From Sphaerolaimus hirsutus (lineage: Eukaryota > Nematoda > Chromadorea > Monhysterida > Sphaerolaimidae), in assembly GCA_964036195.1 (NCBI GenBank), contig OZ038456.1, positions 20,598,104 to 20,662,103 of the forward strand: a DNA stretch of 64,000 bases, in the 5' to 3' direction. How positions within the stretch are numbered: position 1 is the first letter of the stretch; every line of letters starts with the position of its first letter. Below the pieces are notes generated by a model that worked only from the letters and a program-made list of their open reading frames with translations, did not search any database and had not been told where the DNA came from. This document shows positions 1 through 11,337 of the stretch, piece by piece. The position numbers were made by a program, and so were the translations under genes.

Positions 1-37
1 TTTGCGGCTTATTTTCATAGACTGAACTCCTCGCAGT

Positions 38-1105
38 TAGCATTGAAAAAAACGACCGATTTTGAGAAAATATAATTAAATATTATCTCAGAAAATCTCT
101 CAAGAAAAAAATATAATTAAATCTCTTGGGTCATTTTAGAAAATATAATTAAATCTCTGAGAAAATCTCTTGCAGTTCAAAAAAATCTCAGAAAATCTCT
201 CAATTTAAAGTATGATTTAATCGATATTTCAAGGTGTTTGAACCATTCAGAGTAGATAGGTAAATATGAAGCACATTATTTGTTGTTAAACTTTTTCATT
301 CACAATTTCATATGATAACAGCCTATTGTCTACTGATGGCACAATTTGTACTACTATCTGAATAATGAACAAAAATATGGTTTAGGCACATTTTTTCCTC
401 ATGTGCGTGTGGTGATCCCCACAGAAGTTATAAGATCACTTTTCACCAAAATTTGGTAACTACATTTCCAAAGCATGCTGTCAAATCTTTAGTTGTTAAA
501 ACAGCTAGAACTCAGTGCATAAGTTTACCCGTTTCACAAGTAGCAACATCCAGTGCCAATGTAGACCCGGTGCTTAGGTACAGCCCCGTACTTGAGCACT
601 GGGTCTTCATTGGACTGCACGGTTTCAGTATGCTTCAGGGATTACAACATATGAACGTTTACTCAAAAATTCATATACTTGAGTACTGAGTAAATACATC
701 TAAAAAATTTCCTCTGAAAAAGTACCAGTACACTCTTTTATGTATACTTCTTGAAAGTACGTGAGTACAGAAAATGTATTTAATATAACTTTTTTATTGG
801 CTCTTTCATGCCATAGAACAGAAAAGGGGGGAAAAACTACAAATAGAGGAAAAATAGCCAAAAATGGGTATATAAGCAAATATATAGTGAAAAATAGATG
901 AAAGGTGGTAAAAAAGCACATGAACTAGTGAATTTGAAGGTGAAAATTGGCAAATATATAGAGATTTTCTCGAGAGATTTTCTCAATCAGGAGAAAATAT
1001 AATTAAATCTCTCTGGAAAATCGTGAAAAAAATATAAATCTCAGAAAGTCTTATATTTTCTGAGATTTTTTAAATATAAATCTCCCAGAGATTTTTTCAA
1101 TGCTA
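38..1105. mobile_element. hAT-like non-autonomous element, AGATTTTCT-array family
   Basis: Terminal inverted repeats begin TAGCATTGAAAAAA at 38 and end TTTTTTCAATGCTA at 1105. The 8-bp sequence CTCGCAGT is directly repeated at 30-37 and 1106-1113, which is the target-duplication length of hAT transposons. Both subterminal zones (about 60-220 and 955-1095) are arrays of GAGAAAATATAATTAAATCTC-like units, and the middle 700 bp is unrelated AT-rich sequence. No transposase reading frame is visible, so it must be mobilised in trans. A related fragment lies near 10690-10800 and 29640-29740. Confidence 0.85.
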
Positions 1106-1113
1106 CTCGCAGT

Positions 1114-1295
1114 AGATAACGCTGGAATCGTGCCAACAATATTTAGCGCATGCGATTACATGAAAAAATGAAACAGTTATTGCTGTTGTAACATTTGTAT
1201 CCACAGCCATAATTTTTTAACAAACTTTACAAAATCACATGCTTTAATGATCATTGGCACGCTTCCAACGTGAGACATAAATAACTACTCATCAC
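1114..1295. repeat. Fragment of the TATACTC inverted-repeat MITE
   Basis: Contains the paired segments around GTGCCAACAAT and ATCATTGGCACGCTTCCAAC that characterise the fuller copies at 2546-2810, 25323-25575 and 29373-29624, but lacks the outer termini. No coding potential seen. Confidence 0.45.
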
Positions 1296-1326
1296 ACCAC
1301 TAAATAGCTAAAAACTCCCCACCCAC

Positions 1327-2327
1327 CTGTTTCGAGGACCTCCTAGAATCCAAAAAAGGGAACTTATCAGCCACAGTGGCCCCCTCCCCCAGCAAGGGGG
1401 TGACCGCACCCAAAAACTTGTCTATATTAGCACAAGTGAACCCCTTGTAATTGTCCTTGTTGCCGGTGAACAGGGCCACGTTTCTGTAGTGGGGGCTCGT
1501 GTGGTACGGCCGGGCTAGGTCACAGGCCCACCTGGGGGGGGGGGGGGTATTTGTGTTTTGGTGCTGTTGGAATGATGTGAGTGGTTTTGTGGGGGGGGGG
1601 GGGGCTAATTTGATCGGTCACAGAAGGTTTATTCTGGTAGTGATGTAAAAGCTAATTTTTTTAAAGTGTTATATCTCAATGGAAAAGTTCCGTATTTTCG
1701 TGAAAAGACAGTGAACTATAGATACTATAGGAATATACATGCATGCAAAGTTTCAGGTGATTTCTTCTTGTCATTCATAAGTTATAGGCTTTAACAAAAA
1801 AATTCATCATTGAATCGTGCTTGTCGTTCAAGAGTTATAGACGTTTGAAATTTTTTGCCTTTGTCGCCATCTGTTGGGCTCCGACAATGGCAAATGTTTT
1901 TTCAAACGTATGTAACTCTTAAACGACAAGCACGATTCATCTGCAATTTTACATGCATATACGCTTAGGTGGCATGTATACTTGGCCATTTTATCTGATG
2001 AATATGGATCTTTTTACTTGAATTACTGAACTTTTTCATGTTGTCGGAGTCGTCACAGAAAAAAAAGGTGTGAAAGGGGTCTGAGCTACAGTTTCAAAAT
2101 AAAACATACCACACTGGCGCGGCCCCAGCTCTGCCCCAAACATTGTAAACTTGTGGATTAAACTTTGTCTTTTGGTAGTAAACGCCCGTGATTTCTGACA
2201 GGGCTATATGTTTCGATTCAGCTGTTGGAAAGTAGAATGCTTTTATTGAAATATCATCTGTGGACAGTTTTATAAATTGGTCCTCGTATAGAGCGTTTTC
2301 CGTCTGGGTTGACTTCCGGGAATGCAT
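1327..2327 (-). CDS. Small PH-like domain protein, two exons seen (3' end not resolved)
   Basis: Exon 1 is 2110-2327, starting at an ATG in the context AACACAAAAATG. Exon 2 is 1327-1531. The junction keeps frame (phase 2) and joins ...GAAPVW to WACDLARPYHT. The product contains YEDQFIKLSTDDISIKAFYF and HIALSEITGVY followed by a tryptophan-rich turn and GFTCANIDKF. This order matches a widespread uncharacterised family of about 130-residue PH-fold proteins with a shared FxDIxxV...WWA...GF pattern; that match is from memory of the family. The acceptor of exon 2 has a run of 14 C, and a donor CAG|GTGGGTGG closes it at 1327. Readthrough would hit TAG 11 codons on, so a last exon probably lies in 1114-1320 or beyond the window. 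Function unknown; lipid or membrane binding is possible by fold only. Confidence 0.7.
1670..2060. repeat. Inverted-repeat MITE inside the PH-like gene intron
   Basis: The arms contain GTGCTTGTCGTTCAAGAGTT and its near complement ACTCTTAAACGACAAGCAC, separated by about 75 bp. The same layout, with GTTCAAGAC/TTGAACGACA arms, recurs in the element at 10915-11337. No reading frame. Confidence 0.6.
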
Positions 2328-2545
2328 TTTTGTGTTTAGGTTTGAATAGAATAACCTTGAATAAGCTCTTAAAACCTGAGGGTAAAATCACATGCTTTTT
2401 GTATGAAAAATGTGGTATTAAATAGTATGGGTGGGAAACAATCACATTTCTAGCCAAAAACCATGTTCTATGGTACATTTGCCGCACTTCCTCGAATTAC
2501 CCCCCCCTTAAATTTACTCTGAGGCTACTAAGCTTTATGATAAAA

Positions 2546-2810
2546 ATTTTTCAGTATATACTCGGTGTACATGATACTCTGCCGTCGCACTGATTTATGT
2601 CTCGTGTTGGAAGCGTGCCAATGATTGTTAAGTCATGCGATTTCTGTAAAAAGATGGTTAAAATTCATCTATGTGAATATGTTAATGAATAACATCATAA
2701 CAACAATCAATTTTGTCATCTTTTTATGAAACTCGCACGCGCTAACCATCGTTGGCACACTTCCAGCGGGAACCACGCGTGCAGGGTGTAAAGTAACCTG
2801 AGTACTTGGT
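2546..2810. mobile_element. TATACTC-type palindromic MITE
   Basis: One end reads TATACTCGGTGTACATGATA and the other CCTGCACGCGTGGTTCCCGC on the opposite strand. Inner arms pair (GGAAGCGTGCCAATGATTGT with AACCATCGTTGGCACACTTC). Copies lie at 25323-25575 and 29373-29624. The last is absent from the allelic position in contig 1, showing recent mobility. The ends suggest a TA target, but I cannot fix it here. Confidence 0.65.
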
Positions 2811-2995
2811 TCCTAGAGTGCAATTGATAAAATATAAAATAAGTTGCGAGCCTTATGTAGTTGTTGACTAATAAAATATTGAACCATGAAAAGCAATTTA
2901 CCTAGGTAAATAGATAAATGTTAACAGGTCAACAAGTAACCTATTCCCTGGACATCACATTTATCAAAGACAGAACAATTTAATTGCGTCGCGTC

Positions 2996-5111
2996 TAGTG
3001 ATGGAAAAGCGCCATGGCGCTGGCGTCTGGCGCTAGCGCCAAAGTAAAAAGCGCCATGGCGCTTTTGGCGCTTGGCGCTAAAATGCTCTGGCGCCATTGG
3101 CGCTTGGCGCCAGGATCTGGAAAAGCGCCATGGCGCTTTTGGCGCTTGGCGCCATTTTGTGGTGGCGCTATTGGCGCCTGGCGCCACCATTTTTAAAGGC
3201 GCCAAAAAAGCGCCAACCATGATTATAAAAATACAGTGAAATCAATGCTCATATTGATAAATTTTAAGGACAACTGAATAAATATTGATTAATATCAGTG
3301 TGTTGTGGGATATTAATGTTAATCAAATATTGATTAATATTACGGGACAGCTTTAGATACATAGAATAAAAGCAGAGGTGTAAAAATGTGTTTACTTTTT
3401 ACTCAATAATTGTTCATATTATGATATTTGGATGTGGAGCAAATATATTTTCGTTTGCTCAAAAAATGTACCAGTATTGTAAATACCCACCTTTATTCAT
3501 TTTCCAATCACCTCGAATAACTCCTGTTTCCGAATAGTTTCCCCCTCAAAAATTCAAACAAAATAAAAATCCCGTAGGGGGATTTTTTGAGCCAAACGGT
3601 ATTTAATCTGTATGCGATTAGGTATATGTATTTTTCGAGTACTGTATTTCCTTGAAATATCCTTTAATTAACCCCCCCTCGAAAACGCCCAGGACTTACG
3701 AGCTGATGAAAAAATAAACACCCACTCGAAATACCTCCCTTATACCCATTCTCGATTGAGTACTCTTTCTAGATTAACTGTTAGAAGAATGATAAACAAA
3801 TAAACGCCATTAAATAACTCGACTTTTTAGCTGTGCTCCCCAGTAGTGATGTTAAAGGCACCAAGAAAAATGGCACCGCACCGCACCGGCACCTTTGCCA
3901 ACGCATGAAAAGGGCACCTGGCACCCTGGGGCACCGGCCAGAAAATGGCACCGCACCGCACCGGCACCGGTGCCTTTTGGAAAAAATGGCACCGGCACCG
4001 GCGGGTTGCCGGTGCTAGCACCGAAAGGCACCGCACCGGGCTGGAATTTCTGAAGTAAATATCGGGCAGTTTCTCAGTGGTCTCACCTTTGGAAGTGCAT
4101 ATTTCCATGAATTTTCAACCGATTTTGATGGTTGAGCACTTAAAATGATCAGAATGATGTGGCGATCACTTTTATGAAGCAATTACAATGATTACAAATG
4201 AAAGATAAAATATTTAATTCACTACAATGTCCATAGCCACTATTGTCTACTGATCGGAGTCGTTGCTGTACAAAGAATGGAACTATCTCTGTCATAAACT
4301 GACAACAAATTTTGAACAAACAAGTAAGATAAATATAAAATATAAAAATGATGTAAAATTCAACAAAATTTTAGATTCCCTCATCAGATCATGTATCGGG
4401 TATGATGGATTTCACAGTAGGTATATTTATTTGATGGGAGGTTTACAAAATAGGCAAAAACGGTTGGGTAGGTATATTGTTGTTCTTTGAAATATGAATA
4501 AGCACATACTATGGACAAAATTGCACAGCACATGAAGCCTTGGCCGGTGCCTTTCCCGGTGCCTTTTACTTTGGCCCTGGTGCTAGCACCTTTGGCACTG
4601 GCAAAAAAATGGCACCGCACCGCACCGGCACCGGTGCTATTCTGAAAAGAATGGCACCGGCACCGGCATGGCACCCCTGAAGATTGCAATGGCACCGCAC
4701 CAGCACCGGGGCACCGGTGCCCCGGTGCCTTTACATCACTACTCCCCAGTCACATTGTCTAGCTGAAAAATATATCACTGGGTATTTGACCAATGTATGA
4801 ATCGATTGAACTTTTATGGCAAAAGTTAAATCGACTACTGCGACATGAGCAGTACGTCACAGTGAATATGCATTCATTATTCTATAAACGAATTGAAGAA
4901 AAATTTTTGGCGCTGGCGCTAATGGCGCTTGGCGCCATTACCCTCTGGCGCCATTGGCGCTTGGCGCTGAGGTCCAGAAAAGCGCCATGGCGCTTTTGGC
5001 GCTTGTCGCTATTTTGCTCTGGCGCCATTGGCGCTTGGCGCTGTGGGTCAGAAAAGCGCCATAGCGCTTTTGGCGCTTGGCGCTAAAAGCCTGGCGCTTT
5101 TTCCATCACTA
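2996..5111. mobile_element. hAT-like element with GGCGCC subterminal arrays
   Basis: The left end is TAGTGATGGAAAAGCGCC at 2996 and the right end is its complement finishing CCATCACTA at 5111. GTCGCGTC flanks both sides (2988-2995, 5112-5119), a perfect 8-bp target duplication. About 220 bp at each end are dense overlapping GGCGCC/GCGCCATGGCGC motifs, and the interior is unrelated. A second element (3844-4741) is nested within. The sequence between 3230 and 3835, and again at 4750-4885, has no gene. Confidence 0.9.
3844..4741. mobile_element. hAT-like element with GGTGCC subterminal arrays, nested
   Basis: Starts TAGTGATGTTAAAGGCACC and ends GGTGCCTTTACATCACTA. Flanked by CTCCCCAG at 3836-3843 and 4742-4749, a perfect 8-bp duplication. 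Arrays of GGCACC/CCGGTGCC occupy about 3860-4040 and 4535-4735. The 500-bp core (4045-4530) is shared with the broken copy at 24555-26038, so it is a true family and not simple-sequence drift. Confidence 0.92.
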
Positions 5112-5167
5112 GTCGCGTCAAAGTTTTGATGTCACGCATGAACAATCTCCAGTGCTTGAAACCAGGG

Positions 5168-5310
5168 GCCACTCCCAGACCCTGTAAAATGTCAAATGTC
5201 ATGGAAAGTGTCAAAAGTCATGGAAACTCGGTTGTCATTTTGCATGGCATTTTCCATGACTTTTGACAGTTTGCATGACATTTGACATTTTACAGGGTCT
5301 GGGAGTGCCC
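5168..5310. mobile_element. CTGTAAAATG-terminus MITE (splice-site MITE), full copy
   Basis: Near-perfect inverted repeat. The left end is CACTCCCAGACCCTGTAAAA and the right end is TTTTACAGGGTCTGGGAGTG, with inner arms GTCAAATGTCATG / CATGACATTTGAC. This is the cleanest copy of the family that interrupts coding exons at 18427, 37059 and 44706. Its terminus contains CCCT|GTAAAATG, donor-like, and the inverted end contains CATTTTACAG, acceptor-like. It lies in non-coding DNA here. Confidence 0.8.
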
Positions 5311-5319
5311 AAGGGGTCA

Positions 5320-6355
5320 ATGTCAGGGGTCAACTCTGTCAAGTATAGCGTCAAGTGAAAATTTTTTGACAAACTATTTAAGTGTCAGATGACCTGTCAA
5401 AAATGAAGATTTGTCGAGATGTATCGAGTCCTAAAACACTGAAAGTAACCCAGAAATTTGATGTCATTTACATAAATAACTAATTGTGTCTCAGTACAAA
5501 GCCAACATATTTGCACTTGATCGGGCCACTGAAGAGAGAATGTCACATGCAATTCCGCCCACTTGAATGCAAAAATACATTACCGTATTTCCTCGAATAG
5601 TAAAGTATTGTGAATTAGAAAGACCACTCTGACCGTGGGACAAAATTTATCTGGAAGACTGCCAAAAATTCTGAAAGTAAAAGAAGGTGAAAAAATTGAG
5701 GAATTCAAAATAGTGATTTTCAAAGGACAATATTCACTCGCTTCTCTCTCTGTAAATATCTTAAAAATACTAACAATTCAATAGTCAACTGCCAAAAAAC
5801 CCTGAAAAAAGTAAAAACGGTGAAGAAAAAAATCATTTGACTTTCTATTGGGACTAATACGGTATTGCGTTGCACTGCCTTATACTCATGCATTATTCAA
5901 CAATTTTCTCAAGTTCGGTTTAAAGCAGATTTGTTCATCAATGTTTTCATTAATATTCTACGACATGAAATTCCATCGCAAAATACACATGCAAATATAT
6001 GCAAATATTTACATCTAAGTAAACAATTTATTTTGAAAAACGGTTGATTTCTTACATTAGTCGACAATTGAGTGGGCCAAAAATTCTGTAAAATACATTG
6101 CTGTCAACTGAAATGTGCCTCAACTATCAAACTCATTTTACAGTTGACAGACAGTTGACCACCGTGCATCAGACAGTAATTCCGCTAGAACAAGTGACAG
6201 GAAAATGCGCAAGTGAAATAAGGTGTAAACGACGAATGTTTCCACCAAGAATTCACTTTTCACTCAACTTGCCACTTAAGTTTTACTTTTCACTCAACTT
6301 CTTGTCACTTGTAAACTTGTGGAATTGGTACCAGTTCCAGGCTTTTTGACCTGTC
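5320..6355. other. Intergenic stretch without a recognisable gene
   Basis: AT-rich sequence with scattered decayed repeat ends. At 5580 there is a CGTATTTCCTCGAATAG fragment, at 6160-6345 short segments with (A/G)CAGTTGACA motifs. Open frames are short and lack splice context or similarity. Confidence 0.5.
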
Positions 6356-6359
6356 CATT

Positions 6360-6590
6360 TAGCCACAGCAAAAAATAGATCCGTGAAGCGTGTGGAAGCG
6401 GGCTGGATGCGCGTGAAGCGGCGCGCTTCCACACGTTTCCACATGCTTCCACCAACATCACGAGATTCTGGGTGAAGTGTCTTCCACACGCTTCACCTAG
6501 CTTCACCGCGCGCTTCACGCGCATCCAAGCACGTGGAAGACACTTCATGCCGCTGGCGCTTCCACACGCTTCCCCCGCGTATAAAGTTGC
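6360..6590. repeat. CTTCCACACGC motif-array element
   Basis: About 230 bp made of GTGGAAGCG / CTTCCACACGCTTCAC units in both orientations. It is bounded by CACAGCAAAAAAT and CCCCCGCGTATA. The same boundaries, in inverse orientation, frame the array at 45490-45705, so it is a discrete element. I saw no target duplication. A shorter array lies at 45085-45190. Confidence 0.6.
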
Positions 6591-6633
6591 ATGGGAGTGG
6601 TAAAAACGGAAAGTGGCAGAGTAAAAAAGAAAA

Positions 6634-6920
6634 CTTGATTCTTCACTCTTCACTATACTCTTTACTCTACTCTTTACTTTTTACGTTACTCTTTTATCTT
6701 CCACTTGTGGAACCAGCACCAGGGGGCAGTCCGAACGTGTCAACTGTGTATCTAAATCTTAAATATTTTTTTTTTGTATCCAGACCTTAGGTGTTTCTAT
6801 CCAAATCTTACGTTTTACTGCCCCCTGGTGTTGGTTCCACAAGTGGAAAATTAAACAATTAAGTAAAAAGTAGATTAAAGAGTAAAGTGAAAAGTGAAGA
6901 GTAGAGTTTTCCTTTTTACT
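6634..6920. repeat. Palindromic MITE with ACTCTTTACT arms
   Basis: The left arm (CTTCACTCTTCACTATACTC... TTCCACTTGTGGAACCAGC) pairs with the right arm (GGTTCCACAAGTGGAA... GTGAAAAGTGAAGAGTAGAG). A central segment is bounded by CAGGGGGCAGT and ACTGCCCCCTGG. No coding potential. Confidence 0.6.
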
Positions 6921-7471
6921 ATACCACATACTGAACTTGAGCCGAACTGGACCCCTCAAACGTGAAACGATGCACGCGCATCAACAGTAAAAATAGCCAC
7001 TTTAATTGATTACGAAGCCGCACGCATGCGTTTAGCAAAATTGCTATCCGTCCATGAAATGTCTGGGTGATATTCACACTTTAAATTTATGTAAATACTG
7101 TATGAACTTGGTATTGTTTTATTAGAGGGATAACTCCAGGAGTGATTTATCGTATTTGTTCTAATAGATGAGCGCCGTTCTATGTTTTTCATCAACTTTT
7201 TACATGCCGTTCTATTGGAGGCTGCCGTTCTATTGTTTTCATGAGCGCAAAAACGTGCCAAAGCCTGCCGTTCTATTGGAAGTGCCGTGCTATTGGAGGT
7301 ATGCCGTTCTATTAGGATAAATGCAATAATAATAGGCGCTTATTCACTCAGGCAGTGAGCCAAATAATGACAGTCGCACGTTGGCTATGCTGGCACACTT
7401 CCAACATGAGACGTAAATCAGCTGTGCTGTTTTAGCGCCTGGAATGAAATTGTGCTGAGCATGCTAGCACC

Positions 7472-7999
7472 CATAGTTGTTAAAAAGTATTTACGTTTAC
7501 TCAAAAAATACGCGTAAACGCGTACTGCGTAAATACGTTTACGTTTTCTCCCGAAAAAAATACCGGTACTCACTTACTCGCGTACTTTTTGAAAGTACGC
7601 GAGTACGGTAAACGTATTTTAAGGGGACAAAACATGTCATTTTTCCAGACAGAAAGTGACAAAAATAGAAGAAAGAAAATTACCAAGAAATACTTATCAG
7701 GAGAAAACACATTTTTGTGGTATTCCGCAGTGAACATCGAAAAAGATACTGATTTTTACATTATTTATGTGAGAGTAAATACCCACTTTAAGTTTTCTGT
7801 GGAAAAATACCCATTTTTACGTTTTTCTTGAAAAAAGTACGCGTTTTTACGTATTCATTGAAAAAAATTTACGCACGTTTTACGCAGTGTAAAAGTATTT
7901 AAAAAATACTTTACGTTTTCTTTACTCACCTGAGTAAAAAATAAATACTTTACGTTTACATTTACTTTCAAAAAAAGTTCAGTACTTTTAACAACTCTG
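7472..7999. mobile_element. hAT-like element, CGTAAATACGTTTAC-array family
   Basis: Ends CATAGTTGTTAAAA and TTTTAACAACTCTG are inverted repeats. The flanks CTAGCACC (7464-7471) and CTAGGACC (8000-8007) match at 7 of 8 positions. The ends are arrays of ACGTAAATACG / TTACGTTTACTC motifs; the core carries CAGACAGAAAGTGACAAA, which recurs in truncated relatives at 16845-17035, 34745-34945 and 24460-24500. Confidence 0.7.
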
Positions 8000-8412
8000 C
8001 TAGGACCCCGCCGAAATTTGGAAACTTATAAATCTGGGGGCAATCCCAGACCCTATCAAGTGCAACGTAAAGTTTCAAAAGTCATGGAAAATTCCCTAAA
8101 TATTTAGAATGTACTAGTGTACGTGGCCACGATGTGGCTATCCACGCTAGTTTAAGGTCGAACTTTCGGAAGCGAATAACTTTAATATTTCCGTCAACAG
8201 TAGTCAAAGCTTAAAAAACTCCTCATTTAGGTATACTCTGCGGACATCGCACTTAGTATAGAAACCTACCGTAACCCAGTCGAATGATGAACCTAAAATT
8301 ATACAGGTTTTTTCATCCTAACATTTCGTTTTTACTTTGGAAGAATTAATTATGAAATTTATCGCAATATCGAATTAATTTAATTATGGTAGGATTCTGC
8401 ACATATTTACAT

Positions 8413-9765
8413 TGCGGTCCGCCGGGTGTAAGCTCATAGGTCTTCAGTCAACTTTGACAGGGCAATAAAACTCGGACCAACTCATAACTAAAAATATCGT
8501 AGTTAAAATAGTCACCTATTTTTGGAAACTGTATTCGCAAAATGACTGGGCTTATTTTACCCGTTTTGCTATAAATACATTTCTGTGGAATGAAACGGTG
8601 CCAATGAAACGCGCACGCGACCCTCGGCGCGCGCCGTATCAAAATGCAATATACCATAGTTCCTGGATTAGTTCCCCAACCTTGAATAGCCCCCCCCCAC
8701 CATTACCCGAGTGAGGGAAAGTCCCAGACCCTGTAAAATGCCCTGTAAAATGTGTAAAGTCATGTAACATGCCCGGTAAAATGGCAAACTATGAATTTAA
8801 CGAAAATTTCTGAGGAAAAAATAAACCCCCCTCGAATAAGCCCCCTCTCGAAATATCCCACCAAAATTTCCACTCTGAAAAAATAAACCCCCTTGGGGGT
8901 ATTTCGAGAAAATACGGTATTTGGATGCTTTGATCGTCCTCGCCATTCATTTTCTATTTTTTTTTTTGGTTTTGGCACACTCCCAACGTAATTCCTACCT
9001 ACCGTTCTATTAGAGGTGCCGTTCGATTGAAGGGCACTGTTCTATGGTTTTCGTGAGTGCAAAAACGTTCTAAAACCTGCCGTTCCATTAGAGGTGATGT
9101 TCTTTTAGAAGAAATACGGTACTTCGTATTTGTAGTTGTTGAACTGTTAAATACCTCGATTACATAACTTTACGGAATGCATTCATACAATGGATAAGGT
9201 GAATGTTCCGAGGGAAAAAATACCTGCCCCTCTAAAACTACTGACGAAATAATAACTCCCCGGGGGTATTATTCGAGGATACGGTACATAAATACTTCAT
9301 AAACACGCCAGATCCGCTTAAACATATAGCCATGCGTGCAAACGTATTTAGAACACGGTAATACCCTGTCCGTCAACTGAATGTTTTACTGGCCCTGCGC
9401 ACACTAGTTTTCACACGAAATTTCGAAAACTCATAAATGAGCTTTGAGCGTGTTTGAGTTTTCCACAATGAGTCTTTTTAATCTCCGTCAACTGTAGTTG
9501 ACGGCCACCTTATTGTAGAAAACTCAAATGCGTTCTAAGCTGATTTGTGAGTTTTCGAAGTTTCGTGTGAAAACTAGTGTGCGTAGGCACAATTAAATAG
9601 CAAACCTGTGAATTAGGCGTAATGTGTGCCCACGCAGAACTGTGACGCGAAAACGTGTCCCTGAAGCGTCACACCAGCATAATTATGAATAAATATTTTA
9701 CTAATTATGTAGTTTTTAATTACCTGCAAAGATTAGTCATGCCTCGAGATTTGCTTCATTATATC
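8413..9765. repeat. Duplicated segment (partner 22663-23815), non-coding
   Basis: From ATTGCGGTCCGCCGGGTGTA to GATTTGCTTCATNATAT the sequence is nearly identical to 22663-23815. A 186-bp palindromic insertion at 9405-9590 is absent from the partner. It contains half-copies of the CTGTAAAATG MITE (8725) and the CCTCGAAATAC MITE (8820-8920). No gene is recognisable. It probably continues the allelic duplication described for NURF301. Confidence 0.75.
9405..9590. mobile_element. Palindromic MITE (CACACTAGTT ends), present in one copy only
   Basis: The ends GCGCACACTAGTTTTCACAC and GTGTGAAAACTAGTGTGCGT are inverted repeats, with inner arms around GAAAACTCATAAATGAGC. The equivalent position near 23640 lacks it, so this is a presence/absence difference between the two copies. 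Confidence 0.75.
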
Positions 9766-10050
9766 TAGGGTTCAAACGGGATTGACTTTTCGGGATCGGG
9801 ATCGGGATTGGTTTTTTGAGATTTCGGGATCGGGATCGGGATTGGCCGGGATTGGGGTCACGGGGTCGGGATTGGCATTTTTTCGGGATCGGGATTGGGG
9901 TCTTGGGATAGAGAGTTTGGCCAATGTTTTGGCATCCACAGTTGTTCATAAAGGTCTAAAAACACTGTTGGATGCCAGAAACGTGACATAAAATGAACGC
10001 TGGGGGTTTGCGTTCACATTTTTGCATGCAAAAACGTCGTTTTTTTCACT
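9766..10050. mobile_element. GGGATC-array hAT-like element, truncated
   Basis: The left end TAGGGTTCAAACGGGATTG is followed by GGGATCGGGATC repeats to about 9905. Then comes the family core (GCATCCACAGTTGTTCATAAA... GCGTTCACATTTTTGCATGC), also found in 62680-62830 in inverse orientation. The right half is missing and the palindrome at 10068 follows. Confidence 0.75.
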
Positions 10051-10067
10051 TTGATAATTGCTTATGC

Positions 10068-10455
10068 TATGCGTATGCTTTTGAATGCACAAAAGTGATA
10101 TATCATATACCATACCATTTTCTGATTGAGCTATCAAAAGATGTACATCGAGGGAAATGTACACAAATCCTAATAATATAGGCTATCAACACAGCAAACT
10201 GCATCACAAGAAACAGTTTCACCAAACTTTTGCATGACAGCATGAGCTTTTTGTATCTTTAATGTTTGCAGCACTTTGACACAGCTCACACTGTCACGCA
10301 AAAGTTTGGTGAAACTGTTTCTTGTGATGCAGTTTGCTGTGTAGATAGCCTATATGATTAGGATTTGTATACATTTCCTTGATATACATCTTTTGATAGC
10401 TCAATCAGAAAATGGCATGGTATATGATATATCACTTTTGTGCATTCAAAAGCAT
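10068..10455. repeat. Long palindromic element (AGCTATCAAAAGATGTA arms)
   Basis: Arms of about 170 bp run from TATGCTTTTGAATGCACAAA to its complement at 10455 and include CAGCAAACTGCATCACAAG. The central loop is near 10240-10290. A second copy lies at 20252-20588, directly against the first N gap, so this repeat may have broken the assembly there. Confidence 0.75.
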
Positions 10456-10914
10456 ATTTACACACGTTTGGCTGCAGCGTCCACTTTTTGTTGGCTTTAG
10501 CCATTTTTTATTGGATGTACTTTTAATATTTATCGAAGCACTCAAATGCAAAGTTAAAAAAATCGTGGCTATCGTAATGATAAAAGCGTCGCGATTTTGG
10601 CGAAAAATTGGGCTTTTTTTTGGGAAAAAACGGTGCCATGATACTTTTAGCATTGAAAAAATCCCTGGGGAATTTTTTTTTAGGTGTTTTACAGATGTCA
10701 GAAAATAAAAAATAAGAGTTTCCTTATTTTTTCCGGCATCTCCAGAGATTTATTTAGTTGTATTTAGTTGTTGAGAGATTTTCTGAGACTTTGAACGTAT
10801 CAGAACACACAAAAATATGTAATAAATATTTATTTATATTTTCCGGTATTCTTAGGGAGATTGAAGTATATCTTATTTTTGAAAAATTTCCAGATACAAA
10901 ATTTTTATTTTAAA

Positions 10915-11337
10915 GGGTCGTTCACACGGTTTCGTGTGCCGACAAAAAAGTTAAGCAAGAAAGTTCCATAATTCCGGAATAAAGTTCCGTATCTGCGCGA
11001 GAAGCCAGTGAAGTATACTCACTAGTTGAGTGTACACACATGCCAATTTGCAGATAATTTGAGCCTATCGTTCAAGACTTATTCCTTGTTATACTTGAAG
11101 TTGTATTTCAGTTGTCGGTTCGGTTTCAAAACAAAAACGAACCGACAACTAAAATTCATTTTCAAATGCCTATAATTCTTGAACGACATGCTCAAATTAT
11201 CTGCAAATTGGCATGTGTGTACACTCAACTAGTGAGCACACTCCACCGCTTTTTCTTGCAGATATGGAACTTAATTCCAGAATTATGGAACTTTTTCACC
11301 AAACTTTTTTGTCGGAACACGAAAGCGTGTGAACGCT
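10915..11337. mobile_element. Palindromic MITE with GTTCACACG ends, polymorphic
   Basis: The ends are CGTTCACACGGTTTCGTGT and ACACGAAAGCGTGTGAACG. The arms carry CAATTTGCAGATAATTTGAG and its complement, with GTTGTCGGTTCG at the centre. The allelic place in contig 2 (near 29850) lacks it. No protein. Confidence 0.75.

Noticed and set aside
3827..4108. Frames over GGTGCC and GGCGCC arrays (2921-3220, 3827-4108, 4384-4695, 44246-44641)
   Set aside because: Repeat-derived peptides; the shared MEKCTSEG-like stretch in two copies reflects a common element core, too short to call a transposase.
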